Made by a program: the position numbers and the translations under genes
Notes under the pieces: model-generated
The model's database searches: none
What the model was told of the DNA's origin: nothing
What the model saw: only the letters and a program-made list of their open reading frames with translations
In this document: piece by piece, positions 46,101-62,642 of the stretch
How the letters are laid out: each line of letters opens with the position of its first letter
Position numbering within the stretch: position 1 is the stretch's first letter
Assembly (NCBI GenBank): GCA_018398765.1
Contig: JAHBMJ010005848.1
Span: forward strand, 1 to 62,642
Origin: Chromera velia
Lineage: Eukaryota > Sar > Chromeraceae
Direction of reading: 5' to 3'
Length of the DNA: 62,642 bases

Positions 46101-49100
46101 TCGCTCTCGACACACACTCAGAGAGTAAAGAATTTGATCCTGTCAAACGAGAAAACAAAAGCCTTTTCTGGAGGAGACAGGAGCGCAGGTTTTGGAGCCT
46201 GACTGGTTTGATTGACTGACCCGAAATGGTCTTCTTCTCGACGGTGTTGAAGTCGTACTCAGAGGCACCGATGACGATCTCGTCACCGACAGCCCATCCG
46301 GCAGTGACCATGTCGCCCTCAAGGGACAGGAGAGAGGAACCGGCGGCTGCGGAGGAAGCCATGCGGGTCCAGGTGGTGCTGTACTCCTTTCCGTACATGA
46401 TCACGTGTCCGACCACAGCGATACCCTTGTTGCCGAGGAACAGACCCTCATCGACGACCATGTCCAGAGTTCTCTCGTTGCCGTGTGCAATGAGAGTAGC
46501 CTTGCTGAGCATGGGGAACTCGGGGGATCCGATGATCAGCTGACCCCACACGATCATGGTGTCGTACTGGAGAGTCAGGTCACCGTGAGTGGTGGAGAAT
46601 TCCAGGCGGCCCTGGATGGACATAGCACCGAGCTTGGGAGGCACAATGTCAAGAACGATCCAGGAAGTGGGACCGATGACGACGTCCTCTCCCTCCATCG
46701 GGAGCCTTCCCATGGGCCAGGCAGTGGGGTCCGACCAGTTCTGCGGGGCACCGAGATTTCCAAGAGGAGGGGGTGCGTAGCATCCTTCCTCAGGGCACTC
46801 TCTGGCCTTGACTGCCAGTGTGAAGGGATCCTCGAAGGCGTCGATGGTGCTGTTGGGATGGATGTCGTTGGTTCCGAGCATCACGGACCAAGTACCCATT
46901 TGGACTCCCTTCTCGGGTCCGGTATTCTCGGGGCCCTCAGGGAGGACGTGAGTACCGAAGGGAAGAGAGGGGTCGTTAACATCGGCAGCGGTGTAGTTCT
47001 GAGTGGTGTCGTTGAAGCCCAGACCGAAGATTCTCATGTTGGGCATAGAAGACCAGTCAGAGACAGGCTCGTTGAACTCAGGGTTGAAGTCAGGGACGGA
47101 AACCTCGAAGTGGTGTCTGTGGTCGTCGAAAGCGGCTGTCATACCCATCCACTCGGAGAGGTAGTCGACAGGAGAGTTCTGGACGTACTCCTTTGTCGAG
47201 TACACGATCTTCATCTTCTGGAAGTTCGCCTGAACGCTGCTGCGCCAGGTGACATTGTACCAGCGTCCAACGGGAGCAGGCACGGCCCAGCCGGAGAAGT
47301 CCCGAGGGCGGAAGGGAATTCCGTCCCATCCATCACCGACGGTGTCGTTCTTGGGGTCAGGGTTCGGGGTGGCAGGGTCAGGCTGGGCCATGGAGTAGAG
47401 CATGATGTCCTTTCTGGCAATCTCACGGGGCTCATAGTCGCGGAACTCGATCTTTCTGACGGGGACTGTGCAGATGATTCCGGAGTCCACCTGGGAACCT
47501 CCAGCGCTGCAAGCAGGGTGAGCTGCAGAGAACTCGTAGGAAGGCGTCGTGAAGGTGTTGGCACCAGCACCGGTGAGGGTTCCGTCCATATCCCAGAAGA
47601 TCTCCTTGAAGGGGGATCTGCACTCATAGACGCACACATCCAGATAGATACATAAATGGATGCCTGCATCTTCAAACCTCAACACGGTGACGGAGACGGA
47701 GCGCGAGACAGAGATGACAGGCAGGCAGGCAGGCAGGCAGGCAGAGAAAGAGAGAAGCGACTCAAAAGAGAGAAAAACCACATGTAGAGAGACAATAAAA
47801 GCGGAGCGACCGTATAAACAATGGGCCCACAAGTTCATGCAGGCTGGAATCTTGCAGCCCTGTTCCCACACACAGAGAGAAATTGAGGAAGAGGAGAGTC
47901 AGAGGCTTCCTCTCCGAGCACTGACCTCCAGGTGACGTGAACGTTCGATCCTGGGTACTTCATGTTTCTCGTTCTGTAAGTGAAGGCACCCTGAGAGAAG
48001 TCTGTATCAGAGTCACAAGAAGAACATCCTGCGAGTGCACGTCCGTTACCGAAGTTCATCAGAGTGACGTCATCCATCCACCAATACTCGAACTGGGGGG
48101 CGGAGATTCCGGATCTGCCGGAGCCAGAGATGTCACCGACTGCGAGAACGTGCTGAAGGTTTGCAGGCTGGTCGAAGTACATGTTGGGGAATTTCTTCCA
48201 GAAGAATGCCTCTCCGTTCTCAATCAGCTGATGGTCTCTGTGATGCACGTCTCCAACGTTTCTGTGGAAGATTCCCTGGCCGTTGTGGTGGGAGTTGAGA
48301 TCGGTGTACCACTGAGGAGACCCTCCGCTGCCTCCGCATGCAGGGGACTTGGGGAGATAGACGGGGTAGATACGGAGACCGATGCTGTTGGCGTGAGCGG
48401 TGTTGTTGTGGAATTCCTGAAGGCTCTCGCTGGAGGGGCAGAAGTTGGCGCGCTTGCCTCTGGAAGGTCCGGTGGGGCTTCCCACCAGCTCAAACCAGTA
48501 GCCCCAGGAAACGGAGCCGGCAGCAACGTTGTGTCTCCAGATGTTCGTGGGTGTGGGGGTCCAGAAGGAGGCGGGCTTCATGTCACCGGAGAGAAGCACA
48601 GGGTTTCTGATGGTGAAAACCACCAAGTTACCCTCAATCACGTTGTTAGTCTCAATGGCATCCTCAACGAAGATGGAGTGACCTGCAACGTGGTAAGCAA
48701 CGTTGTCCTGGATGCGTGCGTAGTCAACTGCGTGGATAGTGACGGCACGCTGGAAGGAGTGATGGATGGAGTTTGCACGGATGTAGGCCTCCTCAAGCTT
48801 GTTGGGCATATGCCAGTGAGAGCAGTATCTTCCGAGAATACCCTGCTGGCCGCAATCGTAGATCTCTGCGTTCTCAAGCTTGAGCATGGCCCCGTGCTGC
48901 GCAGCCAGGTGGGATCCGAATTTTTGTGCCTGAGAGAGCTCGTCACCGTGAATGATGACATTGCGGCTGAGGAGTCCGGCCTCGCATCCGAGGTAGGCCT
49001 CCTTGTAGGTTCCGTCAGAGTGAGTGTATCTCTCGACCTCGTGGGTGTGCTGAAGGGTCTCGTAGAAGGTGACAGTGCGGCCTCCGTTCGAGAGGGAGGC

Positions 49101-49616
49101 GACTCTGAGAACCTCAGTCTTGCCCATGCTGGAACGATGGGTGAGGACAACATACTCGCCTGCAACCAAAAAAAAGGACAGACAGAAAAGGAGATGATTA
49201 TGAAATTACCCACAGGCCTCGGTAAAAACGACTCAGAGCGTAACACGACAGGCGCATGCGATGTCAGGTGCACGAATGAAGAGTACCTACGCAGTCAATT
49301 CCCTCACTCACTGTCTTGCTGGCTGGTGATTGACTGACCATCTGCCCAGTCAACAGGTTCCACAAGGGTGATGGAGTTGGAGCCTGCAGAGGCCGTGGCA
49401 TCGAGGCGGGTCCATGTGCGGATGCGGGGCTTTCCGTGGACATCGATTCTGCCCTGAGTGTTCCAGAAGGAGTTGGGGGTTGCGACGAGCATCTTCACTC
49501 CAATGTTGTGGGGGAGCTCGATGTTCTTCCATCTGCAGAGAGAGAGAGAGATGGGGGATTGAGAGGCAGGGCAGTTGACCTCCGAGAAGGGATACATCCC
49601 TCTTTCTTTCTCCGCG

Positions 49617-49655
<39 letters not shown>

Positions 49656-49657
49656 AC

Positions 49658-49702
<45 letters not shown>

Positions 49703-50166
49703 GAGAGAGAGAGAGAGAGAGAGAGAGCCAGACAGAATGGAAGAGAGGGCATTGATGGAAGTAAAAGCTTGTGAAAACTCCCTCCCCTCTGTCCGACCGA
49801 CCTGTCTCCTCTGAGGACGATCTCCGCCTTCTGCTCGAAGGGGCTGGCCTCAGTTCCGAGCTCGAACTCTCCTCCAGCCATCCAGAAGTAGTACACATCG
49901 ATCTTGATGTCTCTTCTGTCAACGATCAGCTGTCCCTGCACGAGAAGCTGGCCGAGCTTGGGGGTGTCCTCGTCGAGAAGGACGGCCTGACCGTTGGGGA
50001 TGATGACGTAGTCACCGTCCACGGGCTGGTTGAAGTCGGCCCAGGTCTGGAGGTCAGACCATCTGCACCCACCAAGTCACACAACACATACAGAAAAACA
50101 ATCAGGACCGAGAACAGTCAGTGTAGGCTTCTCTTCCGTTTTCGAAACCTCTGAGGCCCTTTCGTG

Positions 50167-50207
<41 letters not shown>

Positions 50208-53200
50208 TTTTCTTCCTACTTGTCCATCTATCTGTCCATCTCTCTGTTTGTCTGTCACTCCGTTTAAGTGGAGACCCACCTGTCGAGGTATCTGTAGTCG
50301 ACGGAGGCGTCCATGGCAAGGGCCACACCTCTGTCGGCGGTCTCGAACTTCATGGTCACTCCGAAGGGCTTAGTGCTCTGACGGGCGCCAGTAACGCAGG
50401 TGACCTGGGTGGCAGTTGCGGTCTGCACTGCGCAGGGAACACCGTTGAGCTCAACAGTGGTGGTCGCGGTGTCAGTACCGAAGTTCGATCCGGTCAGAGT
50501 GACGGTCTCGCCACCGAGAGAGGAGCCCATGGTGGGTGACACCGAGCTGATGAGAGGGGTGGCAACGGTAGCGTAGAGGAGGTTGGAGGGGGCGGTGATT
50601 GTGGAGATTGCGGTGGAATCTGCGACCTTGAGGGAGACCTCCACGGGGCAGGACAGCTGGGAGCCATCTGCGTTGGGGGTCTGAGACACAGTCTTCACAC
50701 CCTCGAACTTCAACTCGTTCATGTAGCAGAAGCCGGCACCCACACCGGAGGAAGGAGGCACGTATCTGAACAGGCGGCCCTCAGTTGCAGTGAGGCTCAC
50801 AGTGTTCCAGCCCTCCTGCACAAACAGCAGGCAGCACAGAGTGAGTACACAAACATTCAAATGCGCGTCAGATTTTGCATCTGCCATTACACAAAAGCAG
50901 CAGAAAGAACAGAGAAGACAGAGGAGGGGCAGTCGTCGGCAAAGAACGAAGCCTGTCGGCAGAAGAGATTAAAAAAGAAAAGGAAAAAGAAAAGGAAAAA
51001 GATGAAAAAGAGCAACCAACCTGAGGCTTGTCGGAGATAGTGTGAAGGGTGGTCCAGGTTGCGGTAGAGTGGTCGGCATCCGAGGAGACCTGGAACATGC
51101 CTCCCACATACTTTTCTCTGTCGCTGTCACCGTAGTCGGGCCAGTAGGAGATCTGTTTGACAACTCCGAGGAAGTCAGTGCCCATGTCAATCCCAAAATA
51201 GCAGCCGCTTCTGGAGACAGTGGAGCGAGTGGACTCCTCGAGATCGAAAACCTTCTCGAAGCCGCTGGAGGAATCACCGATGATTGCGGAATGCTCAAGA
51301 CGGACTGTGGGGAAGACGACTCCCTGACCCTCAAGGAGATCCAGAGTCTTCTTGGGGAGGACTTCAGGGGTGAGGAATTCAATGGTGGTGGGGCTGACAG
51401 AAGCGATCTCGGCCTCATGACCGCACACTCTGACCTTGAGATCCTCAGACTCGCTTGCGGAATTGGGGAATCCAGATCCGCTCAGAGAGAACTTGGCACC
51501 TCCCTCAAAGGAAGAGGAAGTTCCAGTGAGGGTAGAGACAGACGCGGAGAGGGTGATCATACCGGTCACGCGAATGTTTCCGAATCCACCAGTGGCCTGG
51601 ACGCCGAGGGCGTTGTTCTCATAAGTACCAGCAGGGAAGGTGGCAAGGTCGGCCTCGAGGGTAGAGGCGGTGGGGGTTGTCACTGCCACCTCGTACTCAA
51701 GGAGGCGCACGGCTGCGGTAAGGGCGGTGGGGGCTCCAGTCTCTCCTGCAGCAGCGCAGGCGCTGACGGTAGTGGTCAGATCAACACCGGAAAGGTCCAA
51801 GGGAGCGGAACCTGCCTCGAGGGTGTAGGTAGCGACGGTGGATGCCTGGGAGACCGTCACCTGAGGGGTGAGTGCCTTGGCATAGGAAAGCTGGCAGTCG
51901 CAGGCCTGTGTGCAGCTAGCTGACGTGGCGGTGAGGCCGACAGGGAGAGCGGGGGTGGACAGGCGGCGGCGTCTGGATCCCTTTGCGTGCTGGTCAAGAG
52001 CGTGGTTGGCCCAGCCCTTGATGGAGACAGAGCCGAGCATGCGGGTCTCCATCTCCTCAGCGTCGATATCGTCATGGAGAGCTGCATTCTCAACAACCTC
52101 GATCTCAGCGAGACGGCGTTCCATGAGGACGTCTCTCTGGGACTCGAACTCTTCGTTGAGCATGGAGACGGCCTGCACCTCCCATGCCGCTGCCTTGTCG
52201 TCAAATCTCTCCTCGGGGTTCTCCCATCTTCCGCACTCCGGGAGACCGTGCACGTCGTGGTGGTTGAAGCGCATGGCGCCGGCACCGGACATGGCACGTC
52301 TGTGGTGGGCGTGCGTCATGCGGTGTGCGGGGTGAAGGATGACATCCTCTTGGTCGAGTTGTCTGAGGTTGGACAATCTGCGCTTGCCGTCGGTAAGAGA
52401 CAGACGTCTGGCGTGGTGGTGTCCAGCAGCAGAGGTGGAGGCACCTGTGTTCCAGAAGCTCTCGTCCTGTCCACTGACGGTGACAGTCAAGTCACTCACC
52501 TCAACATCAGAAGAGGGCCAGGAGCCATCGAAAGCGGGGGCAATGCACTCAATGGCGGAGTAAGAGCTGGAAACGACAGTGCACATCCCACCAGCGGCGT
52601 TCTTGACAATGTTCTCAGAGGCAACGGAGGAGAACCCGTGACCCTCGAGCTTGATCTTTCTGCCTCCGTACACGGACATGGCACGACCGAGGACAGCAGA
52701 AAGGCTGAGTGTGTTGGTGAAAGAGGCAGTCTCAAGACCGGCTGCGTAGCCATCACCAGCGATACGGAGGTTGACAGCGAGCTGAGCAGCAGGGAACTCG
52801 GTGACTGTGCAGGCAACAGTGGCAGTGCTACCGCTGTAGACAGGGGCAGCGCAAGGAACAACGACCTGGGCCTTGCTGCCAAGGTGCATCTCTGCAACAG
52901 CGCTACGGTTGGAGTTGGCAGCCACATCCATGGTGAAGGTGACGACATCACCGGCCTTTCCGGAGGTCACGTCCATGTTGGTTACCTTGTTGGTCACGCT
53001 GGGGGTGACAGTGAAGTTGCAGCTGGTGCACTCGGCATTGATACCGTTGACAGTCATGTTGATGACACCCGGAAGCTCCAGCTCCTCTGAGCAGACCTTG
53101 TAGGCTGCCTCCTCATCGTTGGTCTGAACGGACTTGCCGGTGGGGTCACCGAGCTCGCACAGAGAGGCGAGGGTGCACTCAACGTAGGAGTCGGTGGCGG

Positions 53201-56200
53201 TGGCGGTGTCAACGTTGCAGGGCAGGCGGATCTCGGCCCACTTCTTGGAGTGCCAAGTGTAGCGAGCGGCAAACTTGATGTTCCATGCATCCACACCTGT
53301 GGGGTTTGCATCCTCGGAGAATCCAGCGCCCTTGATGATGAGCTTGTTTCCTCCGTGGAGGGAACCGACGGAGCTGGAGATGGAATCGATCTTGAACCCA
53401 GACTCGATACCCAGAGAGGGAGCACCAAGCTTAGCCAGACCCCAGTCGTAGACAGAGATCGAGGGGGCCAGGTTGGAGTCTCCTGCGTAGTCGGGGTCTG
53501 CTCTGGAGAGACGGCAGATGACATCGGTGGCGTTGGAGAGAAGCAGGCGGCAGTGGCGATTGCCGAAGTTGACCTGCACAGGGGCGTTGGCGTCAGAGTT
53601 GGTGGTGCCGTCAAGGTAATGCCAGTCGGGCATACCGGTGGTGGACATTCTGACGGTCTTGGAGGTGGAGGCAGGGACAACGGCGGGAGAGACGGAAGAC
53701 ACAGTCGGGGTCTTGGCGGTCTCGTAGCTGTAGCCAACGCCGGAGTCAATTCCGTCGACGAAGATGTTGGAGACAATGTCGGAAGGAACCTCAGGAGTGA
53801 TGCACACCAGAGTGTCGAAAGAGGAAGACTTCACTGTGCAAGGGTTGGCGCCCACAAGCACGGCAATGTCAGTCTCGTTTCCGGCGGCGGGGAAGCCACC
53901 ACCGACAATGGTGACCTCAGCACCACCGGCAAGGGAACCGGCAACAGGGGTGATCTGGGAAACGGAGACGGTGTAGGTGACGGCAGGGACACCAGACACG
54001 TCGGCAAGTCCAACGCCATCAACGAGAACAGAGATGGCGTGGGTGCCCTTCAGTCCGGCACCGACAGTGCATGTGACAGAGGACCCAGCAAGGCTGGTCA
54101 CGGCACAAGGGGCAGGTCCCACGAAGACCTTCACACCGTCTGCAGTGATGCCTCCGGGGAGGTTGGAGAGGGTGACGGAGAGAGAGGTGCCGAGAGTGAC
54201 AGTGGTAGGGGACACAGCCGTGGCGGCCACATCAAGAGCGGGGTTGTAGCTGAAGAACTCAGCGGAGAGCTCCACGCTGTCAGCCTTTGCCGCAGTGTGC
54301 TCAGCCACAATTCCGTTAACGACCACATCAACGACGGGTGCGTCTCCCTTCACGGCCTTGCGGAACCAGTGAACGGGCAGGGGATCGACGGTGGCGGCAG
54401 TAGGGGTGGGTCCCTGAATATCCGTGACGGAAACAGTGCACCCGACAAGGGAAATGGGGGTCACGGCAACAGTGGGGTTGGCCCCGGCAGTCTCGAACAA
54501 GACATACTTTCTCCTGACATCCCCGCGGGTGGGGCCCTCGAAGGCATTCACCTCATGGCCGAGGGTGGAGAAGATGTTCTCGACAGCACCGTCAGTAGCG
54601 TTCCACTGAGCACCTCCGGTACCGACAGACACGCCATCGACGGAGATGTCGTAGAAGCCTGCGCAGGTGTCGTTGCTTGCAGGGTCCTCAACGACGCGGA
54701 TGACCTTGACAGCACGGGGAGAGGTTGCCTCAACGAAGGCAGCGGGCCAGGAGGCGGGGCTGGAGGCGGCGTTCTCGATCACGGCAGCGATCTTCATGCC
54801 CTCTCCACCCCAGGACTCCCAGTGGCGTGCGCGGAAGAAGTACTTCTGTCCGGCAGTCAGGGAGACGGGGGAGCCTCTCTGGTCGGGAACCTCCAAGTCG
54901 TAGTAGCTGTTCGTGTTCTGGAAGACCGAGCAGGCAGGAGCCAGGTTGGCGGGATCTTCGGAAGTGGACAGCCTGCAGCAGGAAATCAAAGAGAGATGAG
55001 AAGGCTATCATAATGAAAGGAGGTTTTCGCAAGGCGGAAGCTTACTGCAGCATTGAGGGGGATAATTGGCAGTGAAGGAAATCATTGGAGGACAGAAAAG
55101 ATTGGTTGAACGGAAATTCAAGTCGAGAGCCAGGAAGCACGGAAGCTTCAGAAGGCTTGAACGAAAAGTCTTTCAGGAACATTGAGTCTGAGAGGGGAGT
55201 GTGCGAAAGGGAAAGAGAAGAAGCAGGCTGACGAAACACAACAGAGAAGGAAGGGCGTTGGAGAGGAGAAGAGGGAATGAAGAAAAGCATCACAAGCAGC
55301 AGAAGAGACAAAAAAGAGAAGGGACTGACATGACTTCAACGACGTCGTCTCCAGAGCAAAGGAATCGGTAAGTGCCGGTGAAGGGAGGCTCGAAGTATCC
55401 GAGCAGCTCCTCAGCGAAGTTGTTGCCTGTCACAGGAGAGTCCAAGTCGTACATGTACACTCCACCCTCCTCGAAGTTCGAGTCCTTGAACACTGCGTCT
55501 CCGAGAGTGTTCACGTCCCTGTCGTACTTCTTGTAGGCGAGACCGCGGGGACCGGGGGAGAAGGGACCGGTCGGGCGTGTCCAGCCGTTGGGGTTCACGG
55601 AGGCGACCCCCTTTGCACCAGCCTTGCAGACGATTTGGTTTCTGGAGGACTCGAGAACCTCACACGGCACACCGTCGAGGGTGACGGTGATGTTGGCAGG
55701 TGCCTCAGAGAAGGATGTTCCGGTAATGGTCACGTTGCCTCCTCCGAGGGACCCGGAGGTGGTGGGGGAAACGGACTCAACGAGGGGGGCAACGACAGTG
55801 GTGAATACAGTTCCCGTTTTGGGGTTCACCTGCGAGCGTTCACATCAAAGGGGCGGGGGTGGGGGACAGTCAAGTGAGAGAAGTTGTATGGCACGACAGA
55901 GAGATCTCAAGCAACACGCAGGCGAAGACGAGAGGCTTCAGCACGTGGGAAAGAGAAAGAACTAGTCAGTCTGACAACTCACCTGCACTGCCCCCATCTC
56001 GTAGCGAGCCCTTCCGTAGGCGTTATCAGTCTCCTGATTGGCAGGATCCGTGGTGACCGTCAAGTTGTACTCTCCGGCCTCCAGCAGATCTTGCTGCACA
56101 CAGACCAGACAGTAGAAGAAAGGCCGAGATTTTCTTTTCCCCTCGCTCTGTCAGGTGAACAACCACGATAAAGACAGACGGCATCGATCATCAAAAGAGA

Positions 56201-57159
56201 TGATGGGAAAATTCTGAGACGAGTTGCAGACAAGTCGGCTTGCTTTGCGAATCAATGACACACACAGAGAGAGGAAGAGAGGCAGAGGAAGGACGGAACG
56301 AATCCACAGTCAGAGAGACAAGAGAGAAGACAGCACTGAGGGTCGCAGACAAGACTGACCACTTCGCATCGGATGGTCCATCTGCGGTCCTCCGACTGCT
56401 CCTCGTCGCTGAGAAGCATGCACCTGTAGCCGCCCAGGAAGGCGTTAATCACCTCGTACTCGTCATTCTTAAAGTCACCCTTGATCAGCATCTCAGCACC
56501 GCTAACTGTCTCGGCGTGAATAGAGGAGATGTGGGGGGTGGCCCACTCACGGTAGTAGAATCCAGAGGAGGTTGCCTGCCCAGCCTCAGTGGGGGCAACG
56601 GTGTAGACGCTGACGTCGAGGGACTTCTCTTCCTGTCCGGGGGGGGCAGGGCGAGTTCGGCACTCGACCACGGTGTCAGTCGTGTGGTAGTCAACAACGT
56701 CACAGGGCTGAGCACCGACGTACACGAAGGTGCTGCCGTCAAGACCTCCTCTCTGGAAACCGTAACCGTAAATAATCACTGCACACACACAGAGTCGGGG
56801 GATGAGGTGGATAAGGACAAAGATATCATCAGCACATATACGCAGTAACTGAGAAGAGCTTCCGGGAACCTCAGAGGAGGGAGGCGAGAGCGAGGCACTG
56901 ACTCACAAGAAAAGGACCCCACACTGCATGAGAGCTTCTTCTGAACTTACATTTGGAATCTCCCTCAATGGAGGCCTGTCTCCCAACCATGGAATTAATC
57001 TGCACGCACGATTGGAGAAGGGGAGTTCAAACAACAGTGGATGCAAAGTGTTGTTTGACTTCGAAGGGCAACAGAGCTGAAGGGATGACTGACCCCAACA
57101 AAGGAATCCACAACTCCCACAAAGAGGGCAGCCAACAAGGCTGCGGAGCGAATCACCAT
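41820..57159 (-). CDS. Fibrocystin-L (PKHD1L1)-like giant type I membrane protein
   Basis: Fifteen exons join in phase to about 4113 aa: 57159-57094, 56999-56951, 56778-56360, 56093-55983, 55829-55330, 54972-51021, 50815-50280, 50062-49802, 49532-49339, 49159-47926, 47617-46221, 46063-45844, 45628-45386, 45200-43382, 43160-41820. The start encodes a signal peptide (MVIRSAALLAALFVG). In order: IPT/TIG repeats, a PA14-like domain (~295-455), further IPT repeats, a discoidin-like segment, a G8 domain (WSDLQTWADF), parallel beta-helix (GRYCSHWHM... HHSFQRAVTIH...), a second G8 (NWSDPTAWPMG) and beta-helix, then one TM (~3895-3921) with RRRMR stop-transfer and a ~190-aa cytosolic tail. The same order occurs in animal fibrocystin-L. 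An extracellular adhesion or receptor role is inferred from the family; the ligand is unknown. No TM occurs before the C-terminus. Confidence 0.9.
46221..50062 (-). other. G8 domains and parallel beta-helix block
   Basis: The first G8 spans exons 8-9 (50062-49339) with the W-S-D-x-x-T-W opening and NGQAVLLDEDTPKLGQLLVQG. Exon 10 is the beta-helix with the family hallmark GRY-x2-H-x-H and VEDAIETNNVIEGNLVVF. Exon 11 ends with the second G8 (LGAMSIQGRLEFS). These are the modules that define the fibrocystin-L / CEMIP / TMEM2 group. Confidence 0.85.
49610..49729. repeat. (CA)n and (GA)n microsatellite in an intron
   Basis: CA/CG repeats (about 49617-49700) then GA repeats (49701-49728) inside the intron between exons 8 and 9 of the fibrocystin-like gene. 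Confidence 0.9.
50168..50204. repeat. (CT)n microsatellite in an intron
   Basis: CT run inside intron 7 of the fibrocystin-like gene. Confidence 0.9.
51021..54972 (-). other. 3.95-kb exon of IPT/TIG repeats with a charged insert
   Basis: A single exon (residues ~382-1699). It completes the PA14-like domain, then carries about seven IPT-type units (for example VSVSQITPVAGSLAGGAEVT and SISSSVGSLHGGNKLIIKG) and the start of a discoidin-like domain (CYFGIDMGTDF). Between two IPT units lies a 160-residue charged, His-rich insert (about 52440-51950), bracketed by HHHARRLS and RRRRLS. Confidence 0.75.
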
Positions 57160-62228
<5,069 letters not shown>

Positions 62229-62642
62229 ACACCGTAACACAGTTGTTGGCTTCTCAATATGATTGCCCGCTATATAACAGAAATCTGGGAAGAGTTGTAG
62301 AACCCCCCCAGTCAATTATTGTCGCCTTCGACGTCGCATATAGAAACAAAAACTTCATCATGTCAAAAGGTTTTTTCAGATTTTTTTTAAAGAAGTGACT
62401 TAGAAGTCAAAAGTTAAGTACGATTCTGTATGAATCCTAAAGATATTGGATCATTGTCCTATGCCCAAATTAAGTTATAGGTTCGACGGTCAAAAATGAT
62501 ATGCATTTAAAATAAAAAAATATAAAAAATGTATAAAAAAAATTTTTTTTAACATCTTCTTAGATGACTTTAGTTTGATTGATTTGATTGATTGATTGTT
62601 TAAAACCCCAGTTTGACACCCTAGCCCCCTACCCCCCCCCCC
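62229..62642. other. A+T-rich 3' flank ending in poly-C
   Basis: No gene recognised. A/T runs occur at about 62505-62550, a GATT repeat near 62575-62600, and the window ends in a C run that resembles the one at the internal assembly gap. Confidence 0.6.

Noticed and set aside
43547-55013. Long plus-strand open frames (about 420-590 codons) opposite the fibrocystin-like exons
   Set aside because: They mirror exons of a well-supported minus-strand gene and encode no recognisable domains. They arise because the coding strand rarely uses TTA, CTA and TCA codons.

Overview
The window is nuclear DNA from an intron-rich protist. Its three host genes carry at least 36 introns, nearly all ending in TGCAG, and it holds chromodomain and copia retrotransposons but no bacterial-type operons. 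The gene set fits an alveolate alga, with a chromerid such as Chromera velia as my best guess. It comprises a fibrocystin-L-like giant, a hybrid histidine kinase and an Aat/ATEL1-family aminoacyl-tRNA-protein transferase. The organism is inferred; no marker in the window proves it.

Left part (1-20.1 kb): two nested, decayed retrotransposons. A plus-strand Ty1/copia-like element occupies 1-2240 and 18394-20079+. It is interrupted by a 16.15-kb minus-strand Ty3/gypsy chromovirus (2241-18393) with 892-bp LTRs, a 4-bp target duplication (ACGG), candidate PBS and PPT, gag, pol with a chromodomain, a large extra ORF downstream of pol, and a duplicated novel domain upstream of gag. Removing the gypsy element and one ACGG copy puts the two copia halves back into one reading frame. 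Damage in both elements is almost entirely premature stops one C-to-T step from Gln or Arg codons, and the two LTRs differ by 21 transitions and 2 transversions.

Middle (20-29 kb): no gene recognised. It holds a cluster of GTAACC/GGTTAC motifs, an inverted truncated copy of the gypsy LTR (23922-24698), long microsatellites, a MITE-like inverted repeat and a 72-bp direct repeat.

Right part (29-62.6 kb): three host genes reconstructed from phase-compatible GT-AG introns. (1) 29220-39382 (+), 16 exons, about 1889 aa: a multi-pass membrane hybrid histidine kinase whose transmitter lacks the H-box His and key ATP-box residues while its receiver keeps all catalytic residues. (2) 41820-57159 (-), 15 exons, about 4113 aa: a secreted-side fibrocystin-L/PKHD1L1-like type I membrane protein (signal peptide, IPT repeats, PA14-like, discoidin-like, two G8 and beta-helix units, one C-terminal TM). 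(3) 58214-62228 (+), 8 recognised exons, about 407 aa: a leucyl/phenylalanyl-tRNA-protein transferase family protein, divergent from gene 2 across about 1 kb. The genes show no obvious joint pathway. The shared features are the splice signals: TGCAG acceptors and frequent GTCAGT donors.
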